A stretch of 64,000 nucleotides of DNA, taken from positions 62,001 to 126,000 of the forward strand of contig CAJNOL010000317.1 in the NCBI GenBank assembly GCA_905250125.1. The letters are read 5' to 3'. Source of the stretch: Rotaria sordida. Its lineage: Eukaryota; Rotifera; Eurotatoria; Philodinida; Philodinidae. Position numbers and translations under genes: made by a program. The number at the start of each line of letters is the position of its first letter. Within the stretch, counting starts at the first letter, position 1. The notes beneath the pieces were generated by a model. The model searched no databases, had not been told where the DNA came from, and saw only the letters and a list, made by a program, of their open reading frames with translations. This document shows positions 21,870 to 35,447 of this stretch, piece after piece.

Positions 21870-24800
21870 TTATAAGTCATATAAAAATTTTGGTATATTA
21901 TTTGATATGGAAGGTTTTATAATATCACTTTCACGACAAAATAATGATCGAGGTATAAAATAATCTAATGCACCATTCTGAAAGAAAAAAAAAATATGTA
22001 AAAATATTTTGTTTTCTCTTTTTGTCTTAAAAAAATTTTATTTACCACAGAACGTGGACAATTTTGTCGAGCATACCATTCAATTGAATATAAACACATT
22101 TGCATACCAAGTCCAACAAATAATGATGCCCATATAAAAACATTAAATGCATTATTTTGTGTACGTTGTGGTAATATAAGCATTGAAATAACTTTTATTT
22201 TATTTTTTTTTGTTTATAAAAAGTAATAAATTTTTTTCTTATGAAAAAAAAAAAAAGAAAACATTCGAAAAATACTTACATCCAAGAATAGCAAATTGAA
22301 TAAAAAGTATAGGATAAAAATAACCAAATGCTAATGATATAATATATTCATGAACACATGCACTAAGAAAAATAACTGCATACATTGAAACCAAACGATA
22401 TTTAACACCAAGTAGCTATTTATATGATAATAAGATTAAAAAACAATATTTTTTTTGTTTTTATTTGAAATTTATTACCTTATGACAATCACGATAAACA
22501 TATGTATAAAGCCAATCATGAACAACCTAAATAATGATAGTTAAAAAAAAACAAACTAATATTCAATTTTTAAAAGAAACTCAACTAACAATATTCCAAG
22601 TTCGATAATAACTACTCCATGATGTTGCTGTCCACCAATCCTAAAATATAACTAATTAATAAATCAATATAATAAAGTTAATTCATCATATACACTATAG
22701 AATTGTCGATCAGCAAAACGAAGCATTTCAGCAAATGCATTAAGCCAGCAATGAAGAAAACCATAGAACGCTAGAAAAAAAGAAATTTAGTACTTATTCA
22801 TAACGTAGTAAAACTGCTTTCAAATAAATGAAACTATACATAGAATTGTCACTTTTCTTCTTGCGGTGCCGGCTTCGGTCTTAGGAACTTATTTTTTCTC
22901 TGATTCCACTCCCGTAATCCCTACTCAATACACTAATTCTTAATTTTAAAAGATAATAGATGCGGCAAAATCAATGCCGATGTCAGTATTTCCTTAATAA
23001 CGTAATCAATTCTTATTGCATGGACTTAAGCTTCTTTCTCAGAAAATTTAAGATTCAATTTTCCCCAAAATTTACACTACGAAACTCTTACGTATCAAAG
23101 GAAATTATCGGATTTGATGATCTACATTGAACTAGAATACCATAGATGTGATTTTGTAGAGCAATATACGGCGCATCAAATGGTATATAAGAAATCAAGT
23201 TTCATGAAAATTTCGATATCCTAAAAGTTCATATGGTATTCATAGACATTATGGTCCTTAAGATATTCTAAGATAAACTTATACAAATTTTGTTTCTTAA
23301 CACAATTCGATACCGTGACAGATACTCTTCGACTTGTCTATATGATATTCTAATGTGCTAAACTCTGTGCCACAGTACAAGTGAGGACTAGCATGAAACT
23401 TTCTCAAAACATTGCATTCTATTGAGCTCTATATGCTATATGTAGTGGCCTGTATATTGACGATATTTTAATAATATTTAATAGTCGTAATAAAAATTTG
23501 TATGCATCAATTATCAGCACAACATCCTTGATGTACTGATATAAATAACTCTTGTATAAATGGAAAACTTTTTTAACCTCTGAAGAGGAATATGAATATA
23601 GCGTTGCAGGAAGGAAGTCTCTTAGTTTTTTTTTTTGTTGAAATTTTTATCCTGAATATTCAAATTTGATTTGTGCATAAAACTATAGAAGAGTCTATAA
23701 ATGCTTCATTTTCATTTCAAAAATATATTTTTTCCATTTATATTATTACATTAAGGATGCTATGCTAATAATTGGTACATACAAATTTTTATTACGACTA
23801 TTAAATATTATTAAAATATCATCAATATACAGACCTCTGCATATAGAAAAATAGACTATGCTAGAAAATAATTTTTCTAATAGACAATGAGTCCCTGCTG
23901 TTTCAAAAGATGTTATGTCTAAAATATGTACAACTCGATAGAAAGCACTTTTTTGGAAAAATTTTACATTGATACTTACTTGTTCTATGGTATAGAGACA
24001 ATCATTACAGAAAAATTGAAGAGCACCTAAAACTGTATCAAATTGTGTTTAGAAACAAAATTTGCATAAGTTTATCTTAGAACTTTCTTATGATTATCAC
24101 AAACAACTACATCGTGTTTCACATGTTAATCCCATAGGAATTTCGCTAACAATAATTCTCAAAAAAAAAAAAAACTCAGGAATGAACTTTTTAAAGAGAT
24201 AAGAATTGAAGCGATATTTTATGATTTCTGATTTTTCACTTTGTAATAATTTTAAACCTTGATTTTATCATTCTAGAGTACTCCTTTATCTTTTATTGGA
24301 TTATAAACTTACTACAAAATAGAAGTAATGCTCCTGGTAAAGTACAGTTAAGAATTGAGAGAACAAATATTTTCAATGTAACATGTTCGGAATTAAAATG
24401 ACGAAATACTGGTAAACAAAATCGATAAAATAAATAATAAGCAAATAAAGATGTTGTTGCAAATTGTAGTAATTGTGAAATAACATATTGCCATCGAACA
24501 GATGATGTTCTTGGATATGAATCACGATAAATAAGTGTTGGAGCAAATAAAAAATAAAGAAATTTAGAAAATTCTGGACATGGTGTATGTGGTATTTTAG
24601 AAGTTTTTTGTTCATTTGGTGGATCATTTATTTTATTTTGAACCATATCTTCAACTTTAACTATTTAAAAGTAAAATAACAATAGAAAAGAAAATGAAAT
24701 CTTTAATAACTAACTTCGTTGTGAATAAATTTGACCATAAAGTATAGCATGTGGTGCATTTTCTCGTACGAATGCATGAGATTTCATTAGAAATCGAACC

Positions 24801-27800
24801 TAAAAATCAACAGAATCAAAGTAATTGTAGATACGTAACTTTTTCAGGAAAGAAAATTTTTTTGAATGTTTCTTAAAAGATTAATGATAAAGTATATGTT
24901 GTTATTTAAGCTTCTGCTACTAATGAGCAATCGAAAAGTTTTTTTGACAAGTCAAAAGCTATGAGTTATTGTATTCTTTTTGAACATGCTCAATTGTTTT
25001 ATAGAGCGGATACTTCTCTATAAAATATGATATTGAACTAAGCAGTAGCTTTTATCCAATCATTTTTTTAAGAACTTCTTTCAATGTAAAACGTTTATTG
25101 ATTTTTCAAAAATGAACATTTAGGAAAAATGAAAATAGTGTATTTTGTAGGATAGGCTCTGATCTACAAGTTGATATATAAATAAAAATTTCAACTTTTA
25201 GTTTCGAATCGCAATAGTGAAAATATAAAAATTTTGAAGTTTTTTGATTTTTCAAAGATTATTTCACTACTCTCGAATAATATTTCTAAGCCTATATTCG
25301 AAGAAAGCACAAAATTCTGGTCCTAACTTGCCGAGAATACTTTCTAGCAAGTCAAAAGTGAACAAACATATTATCTAAAACGTTTCAATCACCCATTAGT
25401 TATCAGGTTTCGAAATCGAGCTACGTTTTGGTAGCTTATACTGGATGAAGAATTCCTCATGTCTGCCCTCCTCAACCCATCTTGAAATGGCACTATTAAA
25501 AGTATATTTATTTTACACAATGCTTGTAGTTATTTATGAGAATATTAGAAAAAGTTTATATTTTTATGTTTAAAAAAAGAGCATGAGAAACAAAATCGAG
25601 TTTCTTATTGAATTCGAAAATGAAATGCTCGGTGATCAATTTCAAACAGTCAGATCGATTATTATTTCTAGTTACACAGTTAACATTATTCCACTTCAGT
25701 AACACCCATACCACTTAATACTATTGATAGTGCCTTCGGCCTTATGTGTAAATAAGGGGACTGTCATTGAACTGAATAAATGCTCTGCTTTTATTTATTG
25801 ACTCAACGAAACTTCCGAAACGTTGGCAGAATAAAGATTCCTCATTGTTACTAGTTGTGAGGTGTAAAATCTATGGAAGAAATTTCGACAATAAATCATA
25901 ATAAAAAATCAATTAAAATGTCACTATTGAATTCAAATTACAATCGCTCTTTAACGTACTATTCTGTTACAATATTTGTAAGAGTTTAAAAAAAAACGAA
26001 GTCCACTGCTAAGTAGGAAGATTTTGAGCGTAAAATTTTCGCTTTTCCTCATATTTTTGGAGTGTCTACTAAAAACAAAATTAAGGATTCTAGTTAAAGA
26101 TCAAACGTATATTTATGATTACACTGATATAGACTATAACAAAAACATATTTGCATTGATAGATAATGAGTTTAAAAATTCCATTAGAAATCCGTCTGGA
26201 AACCTATTAATCCTAAACGTGCATGACTACTGTTGAGATATTAGTTTTTTGAGTTACTTCAATATGAATAGATTATGAATATATGTTGTTCTCTTCACAC
26301 GAATCACTAATTTTACAAATAAACAGTCCAAAAGTATAGGAAAAAGTGAAAATCCTATCCCCAAAAACTCTCTTACTAACCAGTCGACCATGGTTTTAAA
26401 TCTTTCTAAATCTCATAATAAAATAGTACCTTCAAAGGCAATTCAAGCGCACAGAAAATTTCAAATTAAATATTGTTTATTTTCAAAGAAATAAAACTGT
26501 CGAGGTGTATAAAAAAAATTTCCATTTGCGAGAAAACGTCCCTAAATGTAACTTGCCAATCGAACTTACAGTTTGTCCATAAGTAGGTCTCGTGAACCCT
26601 AGAATGCCTTGAAGATTTTAGTCTACAGCAAACGTTCGAGATTTCTAGAACGACACAACCCTTTAGACTGAAATTTTCAGGAAATTCTGATATCCACGAG
26701 ACCTGTTTATAAACAAAACTTCAGATTGAAATTTTGTACTTCGATTTTTTCACAAATACCATACCATAGATAAAAAAATTCAGTAATGTAATAACTTAGG
26801 GAGAACAGCGCATGTGGATGAATTCTTTTAGATTTCTACTAGTCTCGTTAGAGCCTCATGATGAGCAAAACATCAGTACCATTGACAATTCACACTTGAG
26901 AAGCTTCTCTCCTGAATGAAATAGTTATCTTATTGAATAGTATTTATTGTAAATGTTACATCGGTCTATCATTTGAAATAGAAAAACTCTAAATATTAGG
27001 TTTCATTTGCAAATATTCATACAATTGAGTTTTGTACCTCATCGCCAAATACTTTTTGATCATCTGTACTCATGAGTTTCATTTCGGCAGTCATTTCTTA
27101 CGATCATTATTTCTGAATATTGATCACATGTATTCATAAATATCGCCGTGATACGACACAGGATGTGAATGCGGATGCAGTTATGAGAGAAAAGAATACT
27201 AAACGAATATCTACACCCACACCCTGCGCGGAACTGTCGGTAAACCATATATATACTGCTGATATCATCTCAGAATATCATTGATAGCCTCGGTCATCGA
27301 AATGCAGATCATCGAAAACAGATATTGACGAAAATGCAAATTATCGAATTTTGGCAAATAACATACTGATCAAATCTTTTATCTAACAGTCTAATATTCG
27401 ATAGATAATTTTAATGTAATTAAAAAAAATCTAAGTATCTATTTCTATATCTACCTGTTCTATAAGAATAATCATTCTTGTAACAATTGGATAATTTTCT
27501 TCAAGAATATAATGTACTGGAAAATATAAGAATAATCCAATATAACAACAATATGCAGCCAACCAAAGCCAATCAAAAATCACTAAAAAAACTCTTAAGA
27601 AATAAAAAACAAAAAAAAAACCTATTCTTCTTACTTAAACTAGTCGTTTTTTGCTTAAGTTCTTCTGTATCTGTTGACACTGATGAACTAATTGGAATTA
27701 AAGAAAGACGTTGATATGCCCAAAAATGAAAACAATAATAAACAATTGCACATGTTGACATAAAAAGACAAAACCATAGACGTAAACATGTTGATAAATT

Positions 27801-28558
27801 CGAAAAATTCCATCGAATAACATCAAATTGAAAATCAATTCTAAAATAAAAACAGACAAACAAAAAAAAAAATTGTCATCCTCAAAAAATTCAATTCTAC
27901 ATACGTGCCCTTTTCAAATAGATCCGTTATTGCAACTTGTAAAACAAGTAAAACAAGAATAGAAATAAATATCTGTCGTATTGATCGTATATGTGATACT
28001 TCAAGTAATTCTGTAAGTATAGACGCACGCATACGAAAAATTTTTGTTGGAAATGCTGATAATGTTCTATTTTAAACAAGGTCAAAAAAAAAAAATTTAT
28101 AAAATTCTTTTATTTTTCTCAAACTTTTTTATATCAACACTTTGTTTTGATGCAATTGTCTGTGCGGATGTTTCATCTCCTACTTTATTTATTGATACTA
28201 AATCATTATGAGATACAATAGGTTGTTGAAGAATTTCATTAATTAATGGCATTTTTGATGCTTGTTTTATTTCTGATGAAAATTCTTCAAAACGATTTGT
28301 TACATAATTAAGCATTTCAGAACGAAGTCGCTAATTACAAGAGAAATTTGTTATTGTCGTTTTTTTTTTTCTTATATTAAATTTTATTCATTAAAACATA
28401 CTTCAGTTGCATTTTGAATTTTTACTGTTCGATCAACACGAGTAAATTCAGCACTTGCAGATCGTTCTATAATTAAAACACAAGAAAAAAAAAAAGAATA
28501 GAAAATAAAAGCACAAAAATTGAAACGAACCATGACCACGTCTTTCAGTTGAAGTCAT
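21870..28558 (-). CDS. SOAT: Sterol O-acyltransferase (ACAT/SOAT, MBOAT family)
   Basis: Fourteen minus-strand exons: 28558-28531, 28466-28402, 28330-28125, 28066-27905, 27840-27635, 27582-27455, 24799-24715, 24660-24313, 22770-22694, 22640-22590, 22526-22479, 22415-22280, 22191-22046 and 21977-21870. Phases close to 597 residues. ER multi-pass enzyme that esterifies sterol with a fatty acyl-CoA. Signatures: [13 protein letters not shown] and FVRENAP in the N-terminal half, [37 protein letters not shown] (433-439), [19 protein letters not shown], the catalytic His490 in [10 protein letters not shown], and [12 protein letters not shown] near the end. YSxEWYARxxCP and the tetramer-forming N-terminus favour SOAT over DGAT1. 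Odd: the conserved FYxDWWN motif ends in Thr, not Asn. The intron between exons 8 and 9 holds a foldback element. Confidence 0.94.
22771..24312. mobile_element. SOAT intron dominated by a foldback element
   Basis: 1.54-kb intron. The inner arms, about 23,431-23,575 and 23,729-23,846, are near-perfect reverse complements (tttaatagtcgtaataaaaa against its complement). Outer arms also pair, for example 23,262-23,330 with 24,010-24,095 (aaattttgtttc flanks). Termini beyond these are diverged and no target-site duplication is clear. Outer-arm sequence around 23,155-23,195 resembles the arms of the K2P-intron element at about 55,380-55,415 (gcgcatcaaa.ggtatata), so the two may be one family. No coding capacity. 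Confidence 0.7.
24800..27454. other. Longest SOAT intron
   Basis: 2,655-bp phase-0 intron between SOAT exons 6 and 7. Mostly AT-rich, with degenerate repeat-like stretches; about 26,660-26,740 resembles 8,690-8,790 in the EGF gene. The short frames (for example 26,024-26,236 plus and 27,060-27,248 minus) have no recognisable domains and no flanking splice logic. The SOAT protein aligns without a gap across this intron, so no missing exon is expected. Confidence 0.4.
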
Positions 28559-30107
28559 TATTGATATAAAATATCGAATAATAATTTTTGATTGACAATC
28601 TAAAGTGTTCGATTTATGCTTATAAATTTATGAAGATATGAAAAATAATATAAAAGCAAACATAAATGCACTCTTGTTATGTTATCTATTGATAAGCAAA
28701 AGTGAAACACAATGAAATAAAAGCAAAAAAAAAGAAAAACTTCACCCAGATAATAATTAGTATATGTGATACCTATGTAAACTATCAGTAGTAGCAAAAA
28801 TAGTATCACACATGCTATCGATAGTATTCATATACTATTTTATATTTCGTTATACTCCTTTCGAAATCAAAAATATATCATACTGATATACATAAAACTT
28901 TAATATACATTCACACACTCAATGTATGAAATACGTATATCTTGTTTCGAGTGTCAAATAATAATTCACTACCATAGTTTAGTGTTGTTAAAAAAATGTT
29001 GTCGTCACTCAGTCTGTTTCTCTCATTTATAAAATTTATGCGCGTAGCGGACAATATTGAGAAAAGAAAAGAAAAGAAAAAAAAAAGAAACGTCGCACCA
29101 TCGTTTGTTTGACCTCTGTAAGGCTATATTTGTAAAACAAGCAATTTATTAGTCACAAATATTAATAAATACGCCCATTTATTTGTATCAATAAATAATT
29201 TTAATACAGAATCGACTTAAATGAAATAAGTATTTGCTATTCTCTTATTAACTGAACACTTTCTTTTGAACATTCAAACATTTTCAATATAAATCCTCAT
29301 TTTTTTTTTCTACAATTCTCAGAATTTTTCAAAATCTCACTTGAAATGATTTAAACAGAAAGAGGAGAGTTGTACAATATAAAATCCATGATTCCTTACT
29401 AAATTCTATTGGTATATATATTTAGACCAATTAAATATTTTTTTATAACCATGAAAAAGATATGCTTTATAATTCAATATGAAAAAAAATCTATCAATAA
29501 TTTATATAGTTTAAACTTTTTTACATATTTATCAGTGATTATCAATAAATATTATTTCAGTTTAATATTGTATATTAGTGACCTCTAGAATAAAAATAAT
29601 AATAAAAAATAATTCTAAAATTTATTTAAATCATTTAAAATGAAATGAATTTTCTCTCATATAAATTATTTTGTTAATTATCAAATAATAATTACTATCT
29701 AATTCATTGACATTCATTTCTCAATTTGAAATGATCCTCCTCTTTGACGCCGTACTACCCGTCATGATGTCTTCATTTTCATGTATGTATTTATTTTTTT
29801 TTTTGTGTTTAACACCCTCGAATTAACAAAATCTATGTATATACATTTTATTTCTTTCTATTCTAGAAAGATCTACTGCCTTGTTGCACATGTTAATCGA
29901 ACTATACAAGTGAACATAAATTTAAAGCCCTAGACGAACGATACTGTTTACTTTTTCTTTTTCTTTTGGTTTAAATCAAATGTGACTACACTTGGCCAGT
30001 ATATATCTGCTTGTAGTCATCATCTAATCGAAATCGTTATAAGAAAAAAATAAAATCTATAAGATTATCGTCACTTTTCATCCGCCATAGCTAAAGAAAA
30101 TATCAAA
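28559..30107. promoter_or_regulatory. Divergent intergenic region between SOAT and LSM14
   Basis: 1.55 kb between two start codons pointing outward, so it should contain both promoters. It is very AT-rich, particularly at 29,400-29,700. The sequence just upstream of the LSM14 start (about 30,078-30,107) includes ccgccatag, a YY1-like or leader-acceptor-like string, but I cannot say which. No coding sequence or RNA gene seen. Confidence 0.4.
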
Positions 30108-31439
30108 ATGAGCTTAGCTAATAATTCATCTGTAAAAAAACCATCATCATCTGGTACAACTGATTCACCATATCTTGGCTCGAAAATTAGTCTTGTTTCA
30201 AAAGCTAAAATTCGTTATGAAGGTATTCTATATACAATTGATGCTAACGAGTCAACTGTAGCACTTTCAAAAGGTAAACATCTTACAAAAAGTAAAAAAA
30301 AAACAATATTGTTATTATTTCATTTTTCTTTTAGTGCGTTCTTTTGGCACAGAAGATCGTCCGACTGATCGACCTGTACCAGCACGTGATGAAATCTTCG
30401 AATATATTATTTTTCGCGGTGCTGATATTGAAGATTTACAAGTTCGTGAACCTCCGCAAAATACACTTACACAAGATCCAGCTATTGTTGAAGTAAACTC
30501 AATCATCTATTTTTCATTTATCAAAAATCTTTATTTTTTTATTTTATCATAGTCATCTATGTATCCTACGAGTGCTCGTTCCACCACAACTGGAACAAAT
30601 AATACTCTTGGAGGTAATCAAGCACGTTCATTATCAAATCAAGGCACAATGCCTTCACCACCTGTTCAACAAGGTCTTAATAAAGGATTAAAATCTTCAT
30701 CTAATACGGATCCATTACGTCAGTTAAATTTAAATCAACAACAATCATCAAGATTATTTAGTCAACAATCAACATCAGCACAACCCGAAGGACAAGATTA
30801 TTCATATAATAATAATCAACGACGTGGTCGTCAACAACAAGATTATTACAATGATTTTAATAGTAGTAATAATAATAATAATATTAACAATAATCGTCGA
30901 GGTAATCAAAAATATAATTATGCTGAATGGCCTCGTACAAATAACTCTGGTTGGGACAATAATTATCGTCAACAACAACAACGATATCCTCGACAACAAC
31001 AACAACAAAATTATGAAGGAAATCGTTTTTATCCATCCAGACGTAAGCTTTATATCTTTTTATTAAAATCTATTCATTCTCTTTTTTTTTTTTTTTTTTA
31101 CCTTTCATATAAAAGGTACAAACAATAATCAACAAACTAATGGATATTATGGTTATCGTGAACGACGTAATTCAACAGGTGGTATAACAGGTAATCAACA
31201 AAATCAACCACGAAATAATCGTCAACAACGTGAACGTGCTAATTCCATACGTGGTAATAGTAATAGTCGATCAACATTAAAATTTGTTGGTGATTTTGAT
31301 TTTGAAAAATCTAATGCTGAATTTGATAAAAATGCTATTGAAGATGAAATAAAAAAAAGTTTATCAATTAAAACAACTAAAGATAGAGATGATAATACAT
31401 TAAATACAGAAAAAGATAAAGAAAAAGAAAATGAAAATG

Positions 31440-31471
<32 letters not shown>

Positions 31472-31936
31472 ACTAATTCACCAACAATTAAATTAGATCA
31501 ACAACAACAACAACAAGAAACAAATCCAGAAGGTTATTATGATAAACAAAAAAGTTTCTTTGATCGAATCTCATGTGAAACAACAGAAAAAGAAAAAACG
31601 TATGTTGAACAAAACAAAAGAAATTTTAAACTTATGTATTTTTTTTATAGTACTTCACGTCGTAATTGGAATGAAGAGCGTCGTATAAATGCTGAAACAT
31701 TTGGTTTAAAATATCGTCCTGTACAACAAGGTAATAATCAACGTTATGGACAAGGAGGTTATTATAATAATAATCGACGATATAATGCTGGCCAACAATC
31801 ATATTATGGTAATGGTGCACGTTATCAACGTGGTGGTGGTGGTGGTGGTGGTGGTGGAAATTATGGAGGTGATCAACAACGTGGTCGAAATTCAACATAT
31901 TATGGCAATACAAACAAACGAATGCAAGCCTATTAG
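30108..31936 (+). CDS. LSM14: LSM14 (RAP55/Trailer hitch/CAR-1) P-body translational repressor
   Basis: Five plus-strand exons: 30108-30273, 30335-30492, 30553-31042, 31116-31599 and 31651-31936; phases close to 527 residues. The N-terminal LSm14 domain (about residues 21-105) carries [44 protein letters not shown] and QDPAIVE, close to vertebrate LSM14. A long Asn/Gln/Arg-rich linker follows. The FDF motif [14 protein letters not shown] starts at about 328, the FFD box [12 protein letters not shown] at about 413, and the TFG box [20 protein letters not shown] at about 437. An RGG/poly-Gly tail ends the protein. Family role: cytoplasmic RNP protein that binds the DDX6 helicase through the FDF-FFD-TFG region and 4E-T through the LSm domain, repressing translation in P-bodies. 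The start is the Met giving a 20-residue Ser/Lys-rich extension before the LSm fold, longer than usual. Confidence 0.95.
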
Positions 31937-34900
31937 AAGCATAACAAATTTTTATAAGAAAAAAAAACAGCGGCTGTATTTGTGTGTGTGTGTATGTTAA
32001 AGCGAGTACATAGCAGTCATTTGGTATAACCGTTCGTTTTCTTTTTTTTTTTCTTTTTTCTTGTCTTTCGTTTGTTCGTATAAGCTGTCATTTCTTATAT
32101 CTATCCTCTGAACATTTTACTTTTTCTTTTGGCTGATTTTTTGACTGTCGTTCTCGTGCTGTTTTTTTTTTTTTTATTTAACATAAACCTATAACTAATT
32201 ATCATATGTTGAGAAGAAAGAACAACTGAAAATTACAAAAATACATTTAAAAGCATGATTTAAATATATATGTAGATTTTTTATTTGTATCAAACAGGAG
32301 CTAAGTTTTTTTTTTTTTGAGTTATAAACAAATAAAAAATGATGCAAAAGATCGATATAAGAATGAATAAACAATTTTAAGATTTTATTTTATTAGATAA
32401 AATTTTGTGTTCAATTTGAAATGTATTAGACTTACATGTTAATGTGAAATTCTATTAATCAGACTTGAAAAATGATTGAATCTTTTGCAAATAGGTTATA
32501 TCAAATTGCAAGTCGTCGACTAAATGCATAAAAAAATTAAGTATTGAAGAACTTTTCAAAATGTGATACGAATAAATTCTGGAATAGTCTTCTCTAGACA
32601 AAACTTGATCACGTACATCTCTATCCTTGGCTCAATCGGTAAAAACCCGATCTCTTTTGCAGATCAATTAACAAACTACTTCTTATAAAAAAGAATTTAT
32701 TAATAAAATTCCACCAAGAAATTGAGTGAAATACATATAAATCTCGATTTTTCTATCTGCTAATATTGTTTATTTAGTCTGTCACGTGCTACATACGCTA
32801 ATGCTAAGAAATAAAGGACAACTGCTGCAAAACTCTTCATGTGGTACCTTATAACAAATGATATATAACGACAGCTGTAGTTTATTTTATCTAGTTTTCC
32901 TTAATAAATACTTAATTTCTTCACAAGAAATGATAAGTCTGATGTTTTTTTTTTCTTATTTGAAATTACTTGAAAGTAGAATGTGTACTTCTTTATTTTT
33001 ACTTGTCATGAAAAAGTTGAGAAAAATAGTGTTACCCTTACTTAAATGACTTTTCCATTTGTCACCTATCATTGCCGATCGAAACAAAAAAACAGTACAA
33101 TATTCAATTTTTGAATAGATTTCATACTCTTTTATTTATTCTAATAAAGACCTAAGCTTGTTTTTGAAAATCGCATGAGACTAGCTGACGGCGAAAACTT
33201 TATATTAAAACGATTTTTTTTTCATTATTTATGCAATTAGAATATGATCAGAGACCTGCTGGCCATTAAGAGTTTCGGACAGCTAGTACCAAACAGTTCA
33301 AAAGTGAGCATGAAATTTTAAGAAGGAAAAATTTCTACTGTAGACAAAGTTTACTTTCTGAATTGGTTGGTAACTTTTCTTGACTATCATCAATGCATGC
33401 AGTATGCGCCGAAACTACTCATCCTATATAGTGGAAAGTATTAAGTCAATATTGAGAGATGACGACTAGAAATTTATCAACTCGAAGTTTCGAATTTGTT
33501 CTTCTCAAACATGCAAACAATGAAAATCAACAAAAACTAGCAAAGATATATTAGCTTCAGTATTCTTAAAAGTAATAAAAAAACCCGGATCGCTTCGAAG
33601 TTTGTTGCCAATATAAAGAAAAATACTCTAGAAATTTTTTTAAAATTTTCGTATTCATGAAATTTCGAAAAACTTAAACCGCGTCTATTTGTAATGTTTA
33701 TAAGAAAAATAACTTATCTATTACTTACTAATGAATAGTTTCATGAAAAAGTAAATTTTATTGTATCTATTGTAGGGTTTGCAAAGTTTCTCTACTCGAA
33801 TTCTATTTCAATTGCTATGTTAATAGTGTCTTAAAGTTAAGAAAAATTCATTGTGTTTGAATTGTAAAAAAAAAGAACTAAACTTTTATATTAAACTATT
33901 CATATGTTTAAAAAAAATCTTTCAAAAAGTCTCATCTAATTCAATACCTTTTAGACACTACAAATGGAATAAATTCCGATTATTTCTATAAACGATCGAT
34001 TTCATTTCTTATAAAGATTATCTTAAAAGTTAAATAAATCATTTATTTTTCTCTTACGTCTCATATTTATTACAATTATTTTATTGATAAATTTGTAAGT
34101 ATTTTTATAGATTTAAAAAAAAAAAGAAAATATCATTTCCTATTATTCTTATTAAAAATTTGTCAATTGATAGTATTTGTGCGTTGTTCCAAAAATAATA
34201 TGTGCAGTAAAACTCAGCGTTTAATTAATTTCATGATTAGTTACAATTCTTCAATTATAATACAATAGATTCAAAAACTTAAGCGAATCAAAATTGATTG
34301 AAATGTAGCAAACGACCCATGACTAAATGATAGTTCAGACACATTCAACATCAAAGTAAATATTGTTCTTCTGTGTTAGACTTTCCTTATACATTTTCCC
34401 AAACAAAAAAAGAAGCCGGTAAAATTTCTTCCATGATGCATTTCTATCACCATGTAAAAGCACAATTCGTCTAAGACTAAAAAAATTGCTTCACTATTAT
34501 TAGATGCAGGCAAGATAAATTGGAGTTCGGATTAGATTTTTCCGGTTGAGATTGGAATCCAACACCAATACTTTTCTATTGAGAGCGATGTCTTTTATGA
34601 TCTTGTAAAACTTGTGACGAATGTCATATTGACACGATACCTTCATGTCTGTGTACTATATTTAAAATTCGTTTCTTTTGTAAATCAGTCATCAAAAATA
34701 AATCTCATTCATGTTGAAATAATCTATCACTATAGACAGTTGCGTCAAAATAAAACGACACCTCTCTCATCCTCAATTCATTTAATACAATTAACATTAA
34801 AACACTAACAATCAAGCCGCTTCTCTAAGCTGTTAATTATGTATCTAATATTATACGATAAAAAGCAATTATCTTCTTTTATTCGTTATTCAACAAAATA

Positions 34901-35447
34901 TTTATTTTATTTTTCTTTTTTTTTTTTTTGTAACATATAAACAAATATTATACATATAATTGCTTTTCAATGATTTCACACATGAATGAAAATAAACGTT
35001 AACAGCTTATCAAATAATATTTATGAATTGTCATTTTATAAATGAGATCAAGTCTACACTTCATTAAAAAATAACGTGTTTTTTTTTATTTTTCTTCTTT
35101 ATTATTATTATTATTATTATTTTCTTGTCACAAAGAAATTGAAGACAAAAGAAAATTAAAGTTGATGATTGATCTTTAATTTTTAACAGTCAATGCGGCA
35201 CCCTTGATATGCGAATGATCCGCTCGTGAAAAAAGAGATGGTGTGAATATAAAAACAAACATCATTCAATCGATTGTTTTCTTTTTTCAAAGAAGATTAA
35301 TTCATTTTTTTCTTTTCTTCTCTATCCGAGTAAAAAACAAAAATTTTATCCAATCAAATAGAAAAATCTTCTTTCTCTCTCTCTCTCTCTTTTCATCATA
35401 TAATATAAGTTTCATATCTTCTTTCTTCATTCATTTTTCAATTGATC
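31937..35447. other. Intergenic: LSM14 3' region to Gbx upstream
   Basis: 3.5 kb without a supportable gene. The LSM14 3' UTR occupies the start, with polypyrimidine runs, a GT microsatellite at about 31,980-31,995 and an AATAAA at about 32,366. Positions 32,511-32,635 resemble an old repeat in the first intron of the EGF gene. An ATT microsatellite lies at about 35,100-35,121, and a CT run at about 35,374-35,390 precedes Gbx by about 60 bp. The short frames here are AT-rich and unsupported. Confidence 0.45.
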
